Assembly (NCBI RefSeq): GCF_003984645.1
Contig: NZ_RWKI01000022.1
Coordinates: 1-64,000, forward strand
Length of the DNA stretch: 64,000 nucleotides
Direction of reading: 5' to 3'
Origin: Variovorax sp. MHTC-1
GTDB taxonomy: Bacteria; Pseudomonadota; Gammaproteobacteria; Burkholderiales; Burkholderiaceae_C
Below, piece after piece: positions 43,405-50,950 of this stretch. The position numbers and the translations under genes are program-made. The notes under the pieces are model-generated. The model searched no databases and was not told the origin of the DNA. It worked only from the letters and a program-made list of their open reading frames with translations. Position 1 is the stretch's first letter, and the number at the start of each line of letters is the position of its first letter.

Positions 43405-44276
43405 AACTCATCAGCTATCTGCACGACGACGCTCCGCACTGGGGCTGTGTCACCGGCGACGGCGTCGTCGACCTGGGGCGGCGCCTGCCTGGCATCGACT
43501 CGGTGGCCGCACTGCTCAAAGGGGGCGAGGCCGCGATCGCGCAGGCGCGTGCGGCGGCCGAAGGCGCGACACCGGACCATGCGCTTGCCGACGTGCAGGT
43601 CGCGCTGCCCATCGCCCGGCCGCGCCGCATCTTCTGCATCGGCGTGAACTACGCCAACCGCAACGCCGAGTACAAGGACGGCAGCGAGCTGCCCAAGTAC
43701 CCCAGCCTCTTCATGCGCGTGTCCGAGTCCTTCGTCGGCCATGGGCAGCCCCTGCTGCAACCGCTCGAATCGAAGCAGCTCGACTACGAGGGCGAGATCG
43801 CCATCGTCATCGGTCGCCGCGCACGCCGCGTGTCAGGCGACGCGGCGCTGGCCTGCATCGCGGGCCTGACCTGCATGAACGAAGGAACGATCCGCGACTG
43901 GGTCCACCACGCCAAGTTCAACGTGACGCAGGGCAAGAACTTCAATGCATCCGGGGCCATCGGCCCTTGGATCGCCACGGCCGACGAGTTCCCGCAGGGC
44001 TACGGCGGGCTGCGCGTGCAGACGCGAGTCAACGGCGAGACGCGGCAGGACGACACGACCGCGAGCCTGATGTTCGACTTCGCCTACCTGATCCACTACC
44101 TGTCGACCTTCACCACGCTGGAACCGGGCGACATCATCGCGACGGGCACGCCAACGGGCGCCGGCATCCGCTTCGACCCGCCGCGCTTCCTGCAGCCGGG
44201 CGACGTGGTGGAGATCGAGGTCGAGGGCGTGGGCGTGCTGCGCAACGTGGTGCAGGCCGAGGAGGCCTTCGCATGA
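43401..44276 (+). CDS. Fumarylacetoacetate hydrolase-family protein (HpaG/UGA-type)
   Basis: A 291-residue protein from ATG 43401, overlapping the upstream stop. The C-terminal FAH fold is clear: FCIGVNYANRNAEYKDG, QLDYEGEIAIVIGRRARR (metal-binding ExE), GLTCMNEGTIRDWVHHAKFN and GDIIATGTPTGAGIRFDPP. Members hydrolyse or decarboxylate/isomerise acylpyruvate-like acids, including homoprotocatechuate-pathway intermediates. The N-terminal ~70 residues form the usual small domain. Its stop overlaps the next gene (ATGA), which encodes the hydratase that normally follows it in such pathways. Confidence 0.9.
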   Translation: MKLISYLHDDAPHWGCVTGDGVVDLGRRLPGIDSVAALLKGGEAAIAQARAAAEGATPDHALADVQVALPIARPRRIFCIGVNYANRNAEYKDGSELPKYPSLFMRVSESFVGHGQPLLQPLESKQLDYEGEIAIVIGRRARRVSGDAALACIAGLTCMNEGTIRDWVHHAKFNVTQGKNFNASGAIGPWIATADEFPQGYGGLRVQTRVNGETRQDDTTASLMFDFAYLIHYLSTFTTLEPGDIIATGTPTGAGIRFDPPRFLQPGDVVEIEVEGVGVLRNVVQAEEAFA

Positions 44277-45085
44277 CGCTAGCCGACGCCGCCCTCGCGC
44301 AGGCCGCGCAGCGCCTGGAGGATGCGCAGCGCACGCGCGTTGCCTGCCGCCAGTTCTCGCTGGACCACCCCGACATGACGATCGCGGATGCCTATGCCAT
44401 CCAGCACGCCTGGATGCAACTGAAGATTCGCAGCGGCCGCACGGTGAAGGGGCACAAGATCGGGCTCACCTCCAAGGCCATGCAGCGCGCCGTGAACATC
44501 GCCGAACCCGACTACGGGACCTTGCTCGACGACATGTTCCATCGCGATGGCGCGGTCATTCCGTCCGAGCGGTTCCTGCAACTGAAGATCGAGGCCGAGC
44601 TTGCCTTCGTGCTCGCCAAGCCGCTGGCGGGCCCGGACTGCACGCTGTTCGATGTGCTCGATGCCACCGCCTACGTGACGCCGGCGTTGGAGATCCTCGA
44701 CGCGCGCATCCAGCGCATCGACCCGGAGACGAAGCGCACGCGCACCGTGCTCGACACCATCTCCGACAACGCCGCGAACGCAGCTCTGGTGCTCGGCGGA
44801 CGCCCCTTCAAGCCGGCGCTCGTCGACGCTGACATCCGGCGCATCGGCGCGATCGTGAGCCGCAACGGGGAGGTCGAGGAGACCGGCCTCGCGGCCGGCG
44901 TGCTCAACCATCCGGGCTACGGGGTGGCTTGGCTAGCCAATCGGCTCCACCGCTTCGGCATCTCGCTCGAGGCAGGGCAGGTCGTGCTGGCGGGCTCCTT
45001 CATCCGGCCCATCGATGTGGGCAAGGGCGATACGGTGGTCGCCGACTACGGTGAATTCGGCACCGTGTCCTGCCATTTCGGATGA
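44273..45085 (+). CDS. 2-oxohept-4-ene-1,7-dioate hydratase-like (HpaH/MhpD family)
   Basis: A 270-residue hydratase from ATG 44273. Conserved blocks are TVKGHKIGLTSKAMQRAVNI, EPDYGTLLDDMFHRDG, FLQLKIEAELAFVLAKPL (metal-binding ExE) and GVLNHPGYGVAWLANRL. HpaH-type enzymes add water to 2-oxo-4-enoic diacids after ring meta-cleavage, giving a 4-hydroxy-2-oxo acid for the aldolase. The next gene, overlapping by ATGA, is that aldolase. The motif DYGTLLDDM and the length match HpaH better than the monocarboxylate MhpD group, so a diacid is more likely. Confidence 0.9.
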   Translation: MTLADAALAQAAQRLEDAQRTRVACRQFSLDHPDMTIADAYAIQHAWMQLKIRSGRTVKGHKIGLTSKAMQRAVNIAEPDYGTLLDDMFHRDGAVIPSERFLQLKIEAELAFVLAKPLAGPDCTLFDVLDATAYVTPALEILDARIQRIDPETKRTRTVLDTISDNAANAALVLGGRPFKPALVDADIRRIGAIVSRNGEVEETGLAAGVLNHPGYGVAWLANRLHRFGISLEAGQVVLAGSFIRPIDVGKGDTVVADYGEFGTVSCHFG

Positions 45086-45909
45086 TGATGCCCATGCCCG
45101 TTCTTCCCAATCACTTCAAGCGCGCGCTGGCGGCCCAGGTGCCGCAGATCGGCCTGTGGTCCACCTTGCCCGACCCCTACATCTCCGAGATCGTTGCCGG
45201 TGCCGGCTTCGACTGGATGCTGCTCGACACTGAACACACGCCCACGGAGGTGCCGCAGATGCTGCGCCAGTTGCAGGCCGTGGCGGCCGCCGTGCCGATG
45301 GACGCGACGCGGCGCACCTCAGCGGTGGTGCGGCCGGACTGGAACGACACCGTGCTCATCAAGCGCTACCTCGACATCGGTGCCCAGAGCCTGTTGCTGC
45401 CCTTCGTGCAGAACGCAGCCGAGGCGCAGACGGCAGTCCGCGCGACGCGCTACGCGCCGCAGGGCGTGCGCGGCATGGGCGGCTCGGTGCGGGCCGCCAA
45501 CTTCGGGCGTATCCGCGACTATGTGAAAGGCGCGCAGGAGGAGCTGTGCGTGCTGGTGCAGGTCGAGACCCGGGAGGCGCTCGATCATCTCGAGGAGATC
45601 GCCGCGGTGGACGGCATCGATGGCGTCTTCATCGGGCCGGCGGACCTGTCGGCGAGTCTCGGGCATCCGGGCGAGCCGAACCACCCGGAAGTGCGCAGCG
45701 CCATCGACGATGCGATCCGCTGCATTCGCGCCCTGGGCAAGGCGCCGGGCATTCTCATGCTCGACGAGACGCGGGCGCGCGAATGCCTGGAGCTCGGTGC
45801 CCTGTTCGTGGCGGTCGCGATGGATCTGCAGATCCTGGCGCGGGGCGCGGAGGCGGCCGCCGCGCGTTTCGCATCCCACAGGCCGGCGGCTGCCGACATT
45901 GCCTACTAG
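45082..45909 (+). CDS. HpcH/HpaI-family 4-hydroxy-2-oxo acid aldolase
   Basis: A 275-residue class II aldolase from ATG 45082. The motifs are DWMLLDTEHTP (catalytic His), VVRPDWNDTVLIKRYLDIGA, RYAPQGVRGMGGSVRAANFG, VLVQVETREALDHLEEIAAV (metal Glu) and FIGPADLSASLGHPG (metal Asp). It cleaves 4-hydroxy-2-oxoheptanedioate-like acids to pyruvate and an aldehyde. It is the last gene of a six-gene run joined by ATGA overlaps (one 21-bp gap). The final residues (HRPAAADIAY) are variable. The product, pyruvate plus a semialdehyde, would feed central metabolism through a dehydrogenase not present here. Confidence 0.92.
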   Translation: MMMPMPVLPNHFKRALAAQVPQIGLWSTLPDPYISEIVAGAGFDWMLLDTEHTPTEVPQMLRQLQAVAAAVPMDATRRTSAVVRPDWNDTVLIKRYLDIGAQSLLLPFVQNAAEAQTAVRATRYAPQGVRGMGGSVRAANFGRIRDYVKGAQEELCVLVQVETREALDHLEEIAAVDGIDGVFIGPADLSASLGHPGEPNHPEVRSAIDDAIRCIRALGKAPGILMLDETRARECLELGALFVAVAMDLQILARGAEAAAARFASHRPAAADIAY

Positions 45910-46478
45910 GCTGGGTGTGAGGCGCACGGGCACTTACGGGTGAAGGCGCGCCTGACTGATGGGCAAGCCCTTGGAGCGACATTCAGCCCTGTTCGAAAAA
46001 CTCCAGACGGTGTCGGGAGCATTCCCCGACCCATCGCCTGCAAGCATCCCTTTCTCCGAAACACACGGCCATCGCCGCTAACAGCGCCAACAACCAGACG
46101 GGGCATTCGAGGAAGGCGCAGGGTCGCAAGTTCGCGCAGCCGGTCGGTCGGGCGGTGCCCTGCGCCATGGCTTAATTGACTTCGCTTGTTTTGGCTCGTA
46201 GCGAATTCGAATCGGCGTTGTGCGGGAATACCGATGGGCGTGCGAGATACGAGCAGTCCTTCTTGTTTCAGCAACTCCGGCTGAACGTCGCGCGCGGCTG
46301 GGTCGCCTGGGCCAAGGCGGGTGCGCGTCGCATCCGCATCGTCGATTCTAGGTAGGACTTTTGGCCTATCCTCATAGAGACCACCGACCGTTAGCATCGA
46401 CTGCAAGATAAGGGAGCGGAGGGCGCCGGCACACGTCAGGTTATTCACGGCTTTCCCCTGACGTCTTGGCAGCATTCA
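45910..46478. other. Non-coding stretch after the catabolic operon
   Basis: About 570 bases. The open frames present have irregular codon use and no recognised domain. No strong hairpin with a T tract was found that would end the operon. It may hold decayed sequence. Confidence 0.4.
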
Positions 46479-46692
46479 ACATTTGGGAGTCTCACGAAGT
46501 TGCCATCCAGCGAATGATCGCGGCCGGCGCGAACGTGATGACCGTGATGGCGAATGGCAACGCGATTGGGCGCGCACCGAGCATGTCGAGGAGCTGACCG
46601 AGATTCTCATCCAGCACTTCGGCGGCAGCGGCATCGCGTATCTTTGGGAGCAGCAGTTGCTCAACACGCCTGTACCTGGCAACGCAGGATGA
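46479..46692 (+). pseudogene. Isochorismatase-family (YcaC-like) cysteine hydrolase, C-terminal remnant
   Basis: Reads NIWESHEVAIQRMIAAGANV and MTVMA, then shifts one base into EWQRDWARTEHVEELTEILI and QHFGGSGIAYLWEQQLL, stopping at 46692. The AxxRMIxAGAxxMT and EWQRDWAR blocks are diagnostic of YcaC-type hydrolases. The catalytic Asp-Lys-Cys part is absent. It is a scrap of about 70 residues with a frameshift. Confidence 0.7.
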
Positions 46693-47014
46693 TTGAGCGG
46701 GGATGAAGAAATTCTTGCGCGACGCGTTGCGAAAAGGCTGATTGCTTATTGAACCTCATCGTCCCTCTCTCTATAGGAAGGCTGTGCAGGCAGTCGGCAC
46801 GATCAACGACCTCGAGCCGCGCTGTCTTGCTGTCTTCGTCACGGGGAGGTTTTCTCGTCACCGAGTCTGCGCTCAAGCGCTTCAACGCTCGCTGGGCGAG
46901 CGGGATGGGCCGATCGCACGAAGGGCCCAGCCCCAAGGACGCAGAAGCGTTCAATCCTCAGAGTAGAACCAGCCCGTATCGACAATGTTGCTACGTTCGC
47001 GAGAATGAGGTAAA
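46693..47014. other. Non-coding stretch upstream of the MazEF pair
   Basis: About 320 bases with no supported gene. Its right end holds GTATCGACAATG at 46976-46987, a near-repeat of the operator-like GTATCGACATTG at 47015-47026, so the control region of the toxin-antitoxin pair may begin there. Confidence 0.4.
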
Positions 47015-47033
47015 GTATCGACATTGACGATAC
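47015..47033. promoter_or_regulatory. Candidate MazEF operator
   Basis: GTATCG at 47015-47020 and CGATAC at 47028-47033 are a perfect inverted repeat around ACATTGA. It lies 12 bases before the antitoxin ATG and overlaps a -10-like TACAAT at 47031-47036. A related half-site, GTATCGACAATG, lies 39 bases upstream. MazE-type antitoxins repress their own promoter at such sites. Confidence 0.5.
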
Positions 47034-47045
47034 AATGGAGGTCAC

Positions 47046-47288
47046 ATGCATGTAATGGTGAAGAAATGGGGCAACAGCGCGTCGGTGCGCATTCCCGCGT
47101 CGGTGATGGAGGCTGCCCGGCTGCATTTGGACGAAACCGTAGACGTGCGTGAAGAAGAAGGGCGTATCGTGATCGAGCCCGTACGGCCCGGCGAATTCGA
47201 ACTCACAAAATTGCTGGCCCGGATCACCCCGGAAAATTTGCACGGCGAAGTCAGCTTCGGTCCTGCTGTGGGTAAAGAGTCGTTCTAA
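47046..47288 (+). CDS. MazE/PemI-type antitoxin (AbrB fold)
   Basis: An 80-residue protein from ATG 47046, with GGAGG 5 bases upstream. MVKKWGNSASVRIPASVMEA followed by LHLDETVDVREEEGRIVIEP is the swapped-hairpin AbrB/MazE DNA-binding domain. The C-terminal 30 residues (FELTKLLARITPENLHGEVS) are the flexible toxin-wrapping tail. Its TAA shares one base with the ATG of the toxin. It should neutralise the toxin and repress the operon at the palindrome just upstream. Confidence 0.9.
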   Translation: MHVMVKKWGNSASVRIPASVMEAARLHLDETVDVREEEGRIVIEPVRPGEFELTKLLARITPENLHGEVSFGPAVGKESF

Positions 47289-47626
47289 TGGTTCGCCGCT
47301 ATGTGCCCGAGGCCGGGGACATTGTGTGGCTGCATTTTGACCCGCAAGCCGGTCACGAGCAGGCCGGGCATCGGCCCGCGTTGGTGCTCAGCCCGTCGGC
47401 GTACAACGGAAAGACCGGCTTGATGCTTTGCTGCCCTTTGACGACGCAAGTAAAGGGCTATCCGTTCGAGGTCGAGATTGCTGGAGCCCGAGCAGGCGCG
47501 GCCCTGGCCGATCAAGTGAAGAGCCTTGATTGGGTGGCCCGCAAAGCGAGCCGCAAAGGCAAGGCTTCTGCTGCGGAGCTAGCCGAGGTCAGGGCAAAGG
47601 CAATCGCCCTCCTCGGCCAGCCTTAG
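47288..47626 (+). CDS. MazF/PemK-family endoribonuclease toxin
   Basis: A 112-residue toxin starting at ATG 47288. The fold markers are YVPEAGDIVWLHFDPQAGHE, QAGHRPALVLSPSAYNGKTG (conserved Arg-Pro-A-L-V-L), MLCCPLTTQVKGYPFEV (conserved Thr) and ALADQVKSLDWVARKA (conserved D-Q-V/I-x-S-x-D). MazF enzymes cut mRNA at short specific sequences. All expected residues are present, so it should be active. It is closest in layout to ChpB/PemK toxins. Nothing in the sequence shows which RNA site it cuts. Confidence 0.92.
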   Translation: MVRRYVPEAGDIVWLHFDPQAGHEQAGHRPALVLSPSAYNGKTGLMLCCPLTTQVKGYPFEVEIAGARAGAALADQVKSLDWVARKASRKGKASAAELAEVRAKAIALLGQP

Positions 47627-47744
47627 CATTCCTCAGAGAATCGCGCATTGTTTTCTTCAGGCGGCCAACTAAGGCCTGGCTCCGCTATCGCGCGCCGGCA
47701 GTGCCTCGGCGGCAAGCGCGAAGCCGCTCGAAACCTGAAGGCAC

Positions 47745-47993
47745 CCTTAGCTCGGCAAGGTCTGGCGCCAGCTGATTGTTGCTAGCGCGCCCACGCTTGC
47801 GTGAGACAAGGCGAGACGGACCTTCGGCCACATGGACGCTCGCGAGCCGTTCGATCTGCCGTCGGCTCATGCCAAGCCGCTGCGCGGCTTGGCCAACTCG
47901 CAGCATCCGGTCGACCACCGCTTGAACGGTCTTGGGTCGGTCCGCCTCGCGCATGGTCATCGTGATCGTCGCTGCAGGTGTCGCCATGGCCAT
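47745..47993 (-). pseudogene. ISNCY-type transposase, N-terminal remnant
   Basis: Reads MTMREADRPKTVQAVVDRML, VGQAAQRLGMSRRQIERLAS and EGPSRLVSRKRGRASNNQLA, the N-terminal helix-turn-helix of ISNCY/IS1202-like transposases. The sequence then becomes unrelated. No DDE core is left, and neither end of an element is visible. It marks a former insertion at the edge of the defence region. Confidence 0.65.
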
Positions 47994-48405
47994 GCCTCTG
48001 AGCTCGGGGCGGCCGACTGTGCGACATCTCTACTTAGCCAGAACGGGTCACTGCTACTCAGCCGCTACACACAGACGATGAGCAAGCCTTGTTATGTTAA
48101 ATCCACGGCACGTACCAGGATGACCCCGCGATCCTGGGCCCGACGAGCAACGAATCGACACGAGGGCCCGCTGTGCAGCGACTGCCGTCGCTCAAATCGT
48201 CGAAGTCGCCGCCCTATAGCTGTCGTTCAACGCCGGACATGAGCGGCAGCCAGAGCAGGCCGCGCGAAGGCACTGACCAAGGGCAGCAGCGGGTCAGCCC
48301 CCGCCGCGGGTTGAATCAAAGAGTGTAATTCTTCCAAGGGTTAACGTTAGCCCGCCGGTCGCCACAGAATCATTTCATTCGCTTACATATAGAGATCACA
48401 ACCGG
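47994..48405. other. Non-coding stretch upstream of the RloC-like gene
   Basis: About 410 bases without a supported gene. Its last 100 bases are clearly more AT-rich than the rest and probably carry the promoter of the low-GC ATPase gene, but I cannot name exact -35/-10 boxes with confidence. Confidence 0.4.
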
Positions 48406-50763
48406 GTGATGCCTGCGCTTGACGGGCACACGGTTGAGGAGCCTCTAAAAGTGATTCTTCGCATCAATCGCCTTCGGCAGTTCGGCATCTTCACCGACTA
48501 CAACGGGTCTGGCATTCAGCAGTTTGGCAGGTACAACCTGATCTATGGTTGGAACGGCACTGGAAAGTCAACCCTTTCTAATGTCTTTTCTTGCCTTGAG
48601 AACCGCTCGCTGATTCCTCGCTTTGCTGGGGCTCAGTTCTCTATCGCACAGGAAGATGGGACTTCGCTCACTGAAGCAAATCTGTCGGCTTCACAACTGA
48701 ACATCCATGTCTTCAATCAACGGTTCATCCACGAGAACATTAATTGGGACAAGTCGGTAAAGAGCATTCTTCTTATTGCCAAGGAGAAGATTGATGACCT
48801 TCAAGCTTTGGAGAAGAAGAAGGGTGAACTTGGAGAAAAGCAAAAAGCACACGCGGCAAAGCTGACAGAAATTCGCACAAAGACGGAAGCACTGGAAAAA
48901 TTTCTAACCAGTGCAGCCAAAAAGATGAAGACAGGTCTTCAGTCGATTGATACCAGTGATAGCTATTATTTGAACTATGACCGACGCAAACTCTCAAAAT
49001 TCATTGAGAGCAACGGTGAATCGGTTGTAAATAAAGGGTCCGTGCTTTCTGATGAGAAAGTCATTGATCTAACAAATGCAGCCAAGCCGGACCACCTGCC
49101 AAGCATTACCTTCGTCTCAACAGCAATTGAAGAAGGCTACTTCAAGAAGGCTGCTGGTCGCATCCGCGATCTGATTGGAACGACAGCAATAAATCAGGCA
49201 ATAGAGCGGCTTACGGAAAACCCTAATATCCGTGATTGGGTGCAAAAGGGCCTGGAAATCCATGAGCACCACAAGTCAGAGTCTTGCGAATTCTGCGGGG
49301 AACCGTTTGCTAAAGCTCGTGCGGAAGCGCTGTCAGCTCATTTCAGCAAAGAATTCACCGACTTTCAAACGAGATTGAACAATGCAGCGACTTGGATTGA
49401 ATCCCAAGGTGCTCCCGCCAACAGTCTTCCTGCATCAACAAGCTTTTATAAAGAGTTCGCCATTGAGGCGACGAAGCTAGAAGAACAATACAAGGAAGCC
49501 GCTCAAAAAATCAATGAACAAATCGAAGGCTGGCGGGATGCCCTGAAGGCAAAAATTACTGACCCCTCAAAAACAGACATACAGATTGCGGATATGGGTG
49601 AGGATGATGCGGCGAACTTCAATGCCGTCTTGTCGTCCATTGTTGACCTAGTGAAGAAGCACAATAATAAGACGGACAACTTCAGTGTAGAAACCTCCAA
49701 AGCCAAAAGGTCTCTTGAGCTTCATTTTGCTGCGGCAGAGATTCAAGAGTTTGACTATGCAGGAAATGAGAAGCAGTGCAAGGATTTGGAGGCGACCGCA
49801 GCGATCGACAAGAAGGCGATTGATGAGCTTGCTCTAGAGGTGGGGAAGCTTGAGGCTCTTCTATCCAATGAAACTGTAGGGGCCAAGGAGTTCAACGATA
49901 TTCTCCATCGCTTCATTGGTCGCTCGGAGCTCTGCTTGAGCTTCAACCAAGCCAAAAAGGGTTATGAGATTATTAGAAACGGAGTTGGGGAGCATGATGG
50001 AAATCTTAGTGAAGGGGAGAAGACAGCGATTGCCTTCGTCTACTTCATCACGAAGCTCAAGGAGAATGGGAACAACATCAAAGACACGATTGTTGTCGTA
50101 GACGATCCTGTTTCAAGCTTTGACTCTAACCATCTATTTCATGCCTATTCCTTCCTTAAGACTCAATGCATAGACGTCAAGCAATTGTTTGTCCTTACCC
50201 ATAACTTCACCTATTTCAAGCTCGTGAGAGACTGGTTTTCGACGACAAACAGGAATAGAGCGAAGAAGAATCCACCCAAGGCGCCGGTGGCATTTTTTTA
50301 TAGGCTGGATGCCCCGCCAGGCTCCCCCCGTCATTCCCTGCTGGTGGATGCAGACGAATCGCTTAAAAATTACGGGTCTGAGTATCACTACATTTTCAAG
50401 AAACTCTATGCTTACAGAGCGAAAACGACACTTGACCGCGATGAGGCATTCTTGACCGCCAATCTCGCGAGAAAGCTACTGGAATCATTCTTCACCTTCA
50501 AGTTTCCTCGCGGTCGCAATGATGTGAATCAGTTAATGGATGCAGGGCTGGAGGGCTGCACTACCACCACAGCCGAATTGAAGGAAAAGATTTATAGATT
50601 CATCAATAAATATTCACACAGCGACGTTATTGAAATCACGGAAGAGTCCGCTGAGAACCTTGCGGGCGAGAGTCATAGCGTGCTGAACAACATCTTCCAA
50701 TGGATTGAAGAGGTGGACAAGAAGCACTTTGATGAGATGGTGGAGGTCGCCCAAGGGGCTTGA
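48406..50763 (+). CDS. RloC/PrrC-like AAA ATPase with zinc-hook motif, probable anti-phage nuclease
   Basis: A 785-residue AAA_13-type ABC ATPase. Walker A is in LIYGWNGTGKSTLSNVF near residue 50; coiled coils follow (LQALEKKKGELGEKQKAH), then a CxxC (CEFCGEPF, near 300) where RloC has its zinc hook. The ABC signature is NLSEGEKTAIAFVYF, Walker B VVVDDPVSSFDSN, and the switch His is in FVLTHNF. The C-terminal part has ARKLLESFF (R-x3-E) and INKYSHSD with a conserved His, reminiscent of the PrrC/RloC anticodon-nuclease triad. The base composition is far more AT-rich than its surroundings, a sign of transfer. The GTG at 48451, with GGAG upstream, is the better-supported start because the fold begins there. 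It has its own terminator. Anti-phage action is inferred. Confidence 0.78.
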   Translation: MMPALDGHTVEEPLKVILRINRLRQFGIFTDYNGSGIQQFGRYNLIYGWNGTGKSTLSNVFSCLENRSLIPRFAGAQFSIAQEDGTSLTEANLSASQLNIHVFNQRFIHENINWDKSVKSILLIAKEKIDDLQALEKKKGELGEKQKAHAAKLTEIRTKTEALEKFLTSAAKKMKTGLQSIDTSDSYYLNYDRRKLSKFIESNGESVVNKGSVLSDEKVIDLTNAAKPDHLPSITFVSTAIEEGYFKKAAGRIRDLIGTTAINQAIERLTENPNIRDWVQKGLEIHEHHKSESCEFCGEPFAKARAEALSAHFSKEFTDFQTRLNNAATWIESQGAPANSLPASTSFYKEFAIEATKLEEQYKEAAQKINEQIEGWRDALKAKITDPSKTDIQIADMGEDDAANFNAVLSSIVDLVKKHNNKTDNFSVETSKAKRSLELHFAAAEIQEFDYAGNEKQCKDLEATAAIDKKAIDELALEVGKLEALLSNETVGAKEFNDILHRFIGRSELCLSFNQAKKGYEIIRNGVGEHDGNLSEGEKTAIAFVYFITKLKENGNNIKDTIVVVDDPVSSFDSNHLFHAYSFLKTQCIDVKQLFVLTHNFTYFKLVRDWFSTTNRNRAKKNPPKAPVAFFYRLDAPPGSPRHSLLVDADESLKNYGSEYHYIFKKLYAYRAKTTLDRDEAFLTANLARKLLESFFTFKFPRGRNDVNQLMDAGLEGCTTTTAELKEKIYRFINKYSHSDVIEITEESAENLAGESHSVLNNIFQWIEEVDKKHFDEMVEVAQGA

Positions 50764-50798
50764 GTAACTCAGCGATTAAAAAGCACGCCGCAGTAAAC

Positions 50799-50823
50799 AA
50801 AGCCACCTCTAGGGTGGCTTTTT
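50799..50823 (+). terminator. Rho-independent terminator after the RloC-like gene
   Basis: AGCCACC (50801-50807) pairs with GGTGGCT (50813-50819) across a short loop and is followed by TTTTT. It lies about 40 bases after the stop. The complementary strand has an A-rich flank, so it may also stop the opposing transcript coming from jetD. Confidence 0.85.
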
Positions 50824-50866
50824 GTAGTGGAATATTTAGTAGTCCATCCGGTTTTTGGGGTTGAAG

Positions 50867-50950
50867 TGCTTGGCGATCACCGTGATCTACACCCATGCGC
50901 TCAGGACGGGGGGCGGTGCGCAGCTCATTGAATTCACTGCTCAGCACTGA
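50867..50950 (+). pseudogene. Tyrosine recombinase C-terminal tail remnant
   Basis: The plus strand reads LAITVIYTHALRTGGG and stops at 50948-50950. T-T-x-I-Y-T-H-x-L-x-x-G-G is the final catalytic-Tyr region of integron/XerC-type tyrosine recombinases. Only about 25 codons remain and the rest of the integrase is absent. It overlaps the 3' end of jetD on the other strand. The match is short, so the call is moderate. Confidence 0.5.

Noticed and set aside
45906..46475. Minus-strand open frame of 189 codons after the catabolic operon
   Set aside because: Composition is irregular, there is no good start or recognised family, and it overlaps the end of the aldolase gene.
47015..47036. Possible CRISPR-like repeat at the GTATCGAC units
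   Set aside because: Only two copies of a 12-base unit exist, placed as operator sites before mazE; no spacer array or cas genes.
48100..48405. tRNA or attachment-site search upstream of the RloC-like gene
   Set aside because: No cloverleaf could be folded by eye and no matching direct repeat was found at the other end of the defence region.
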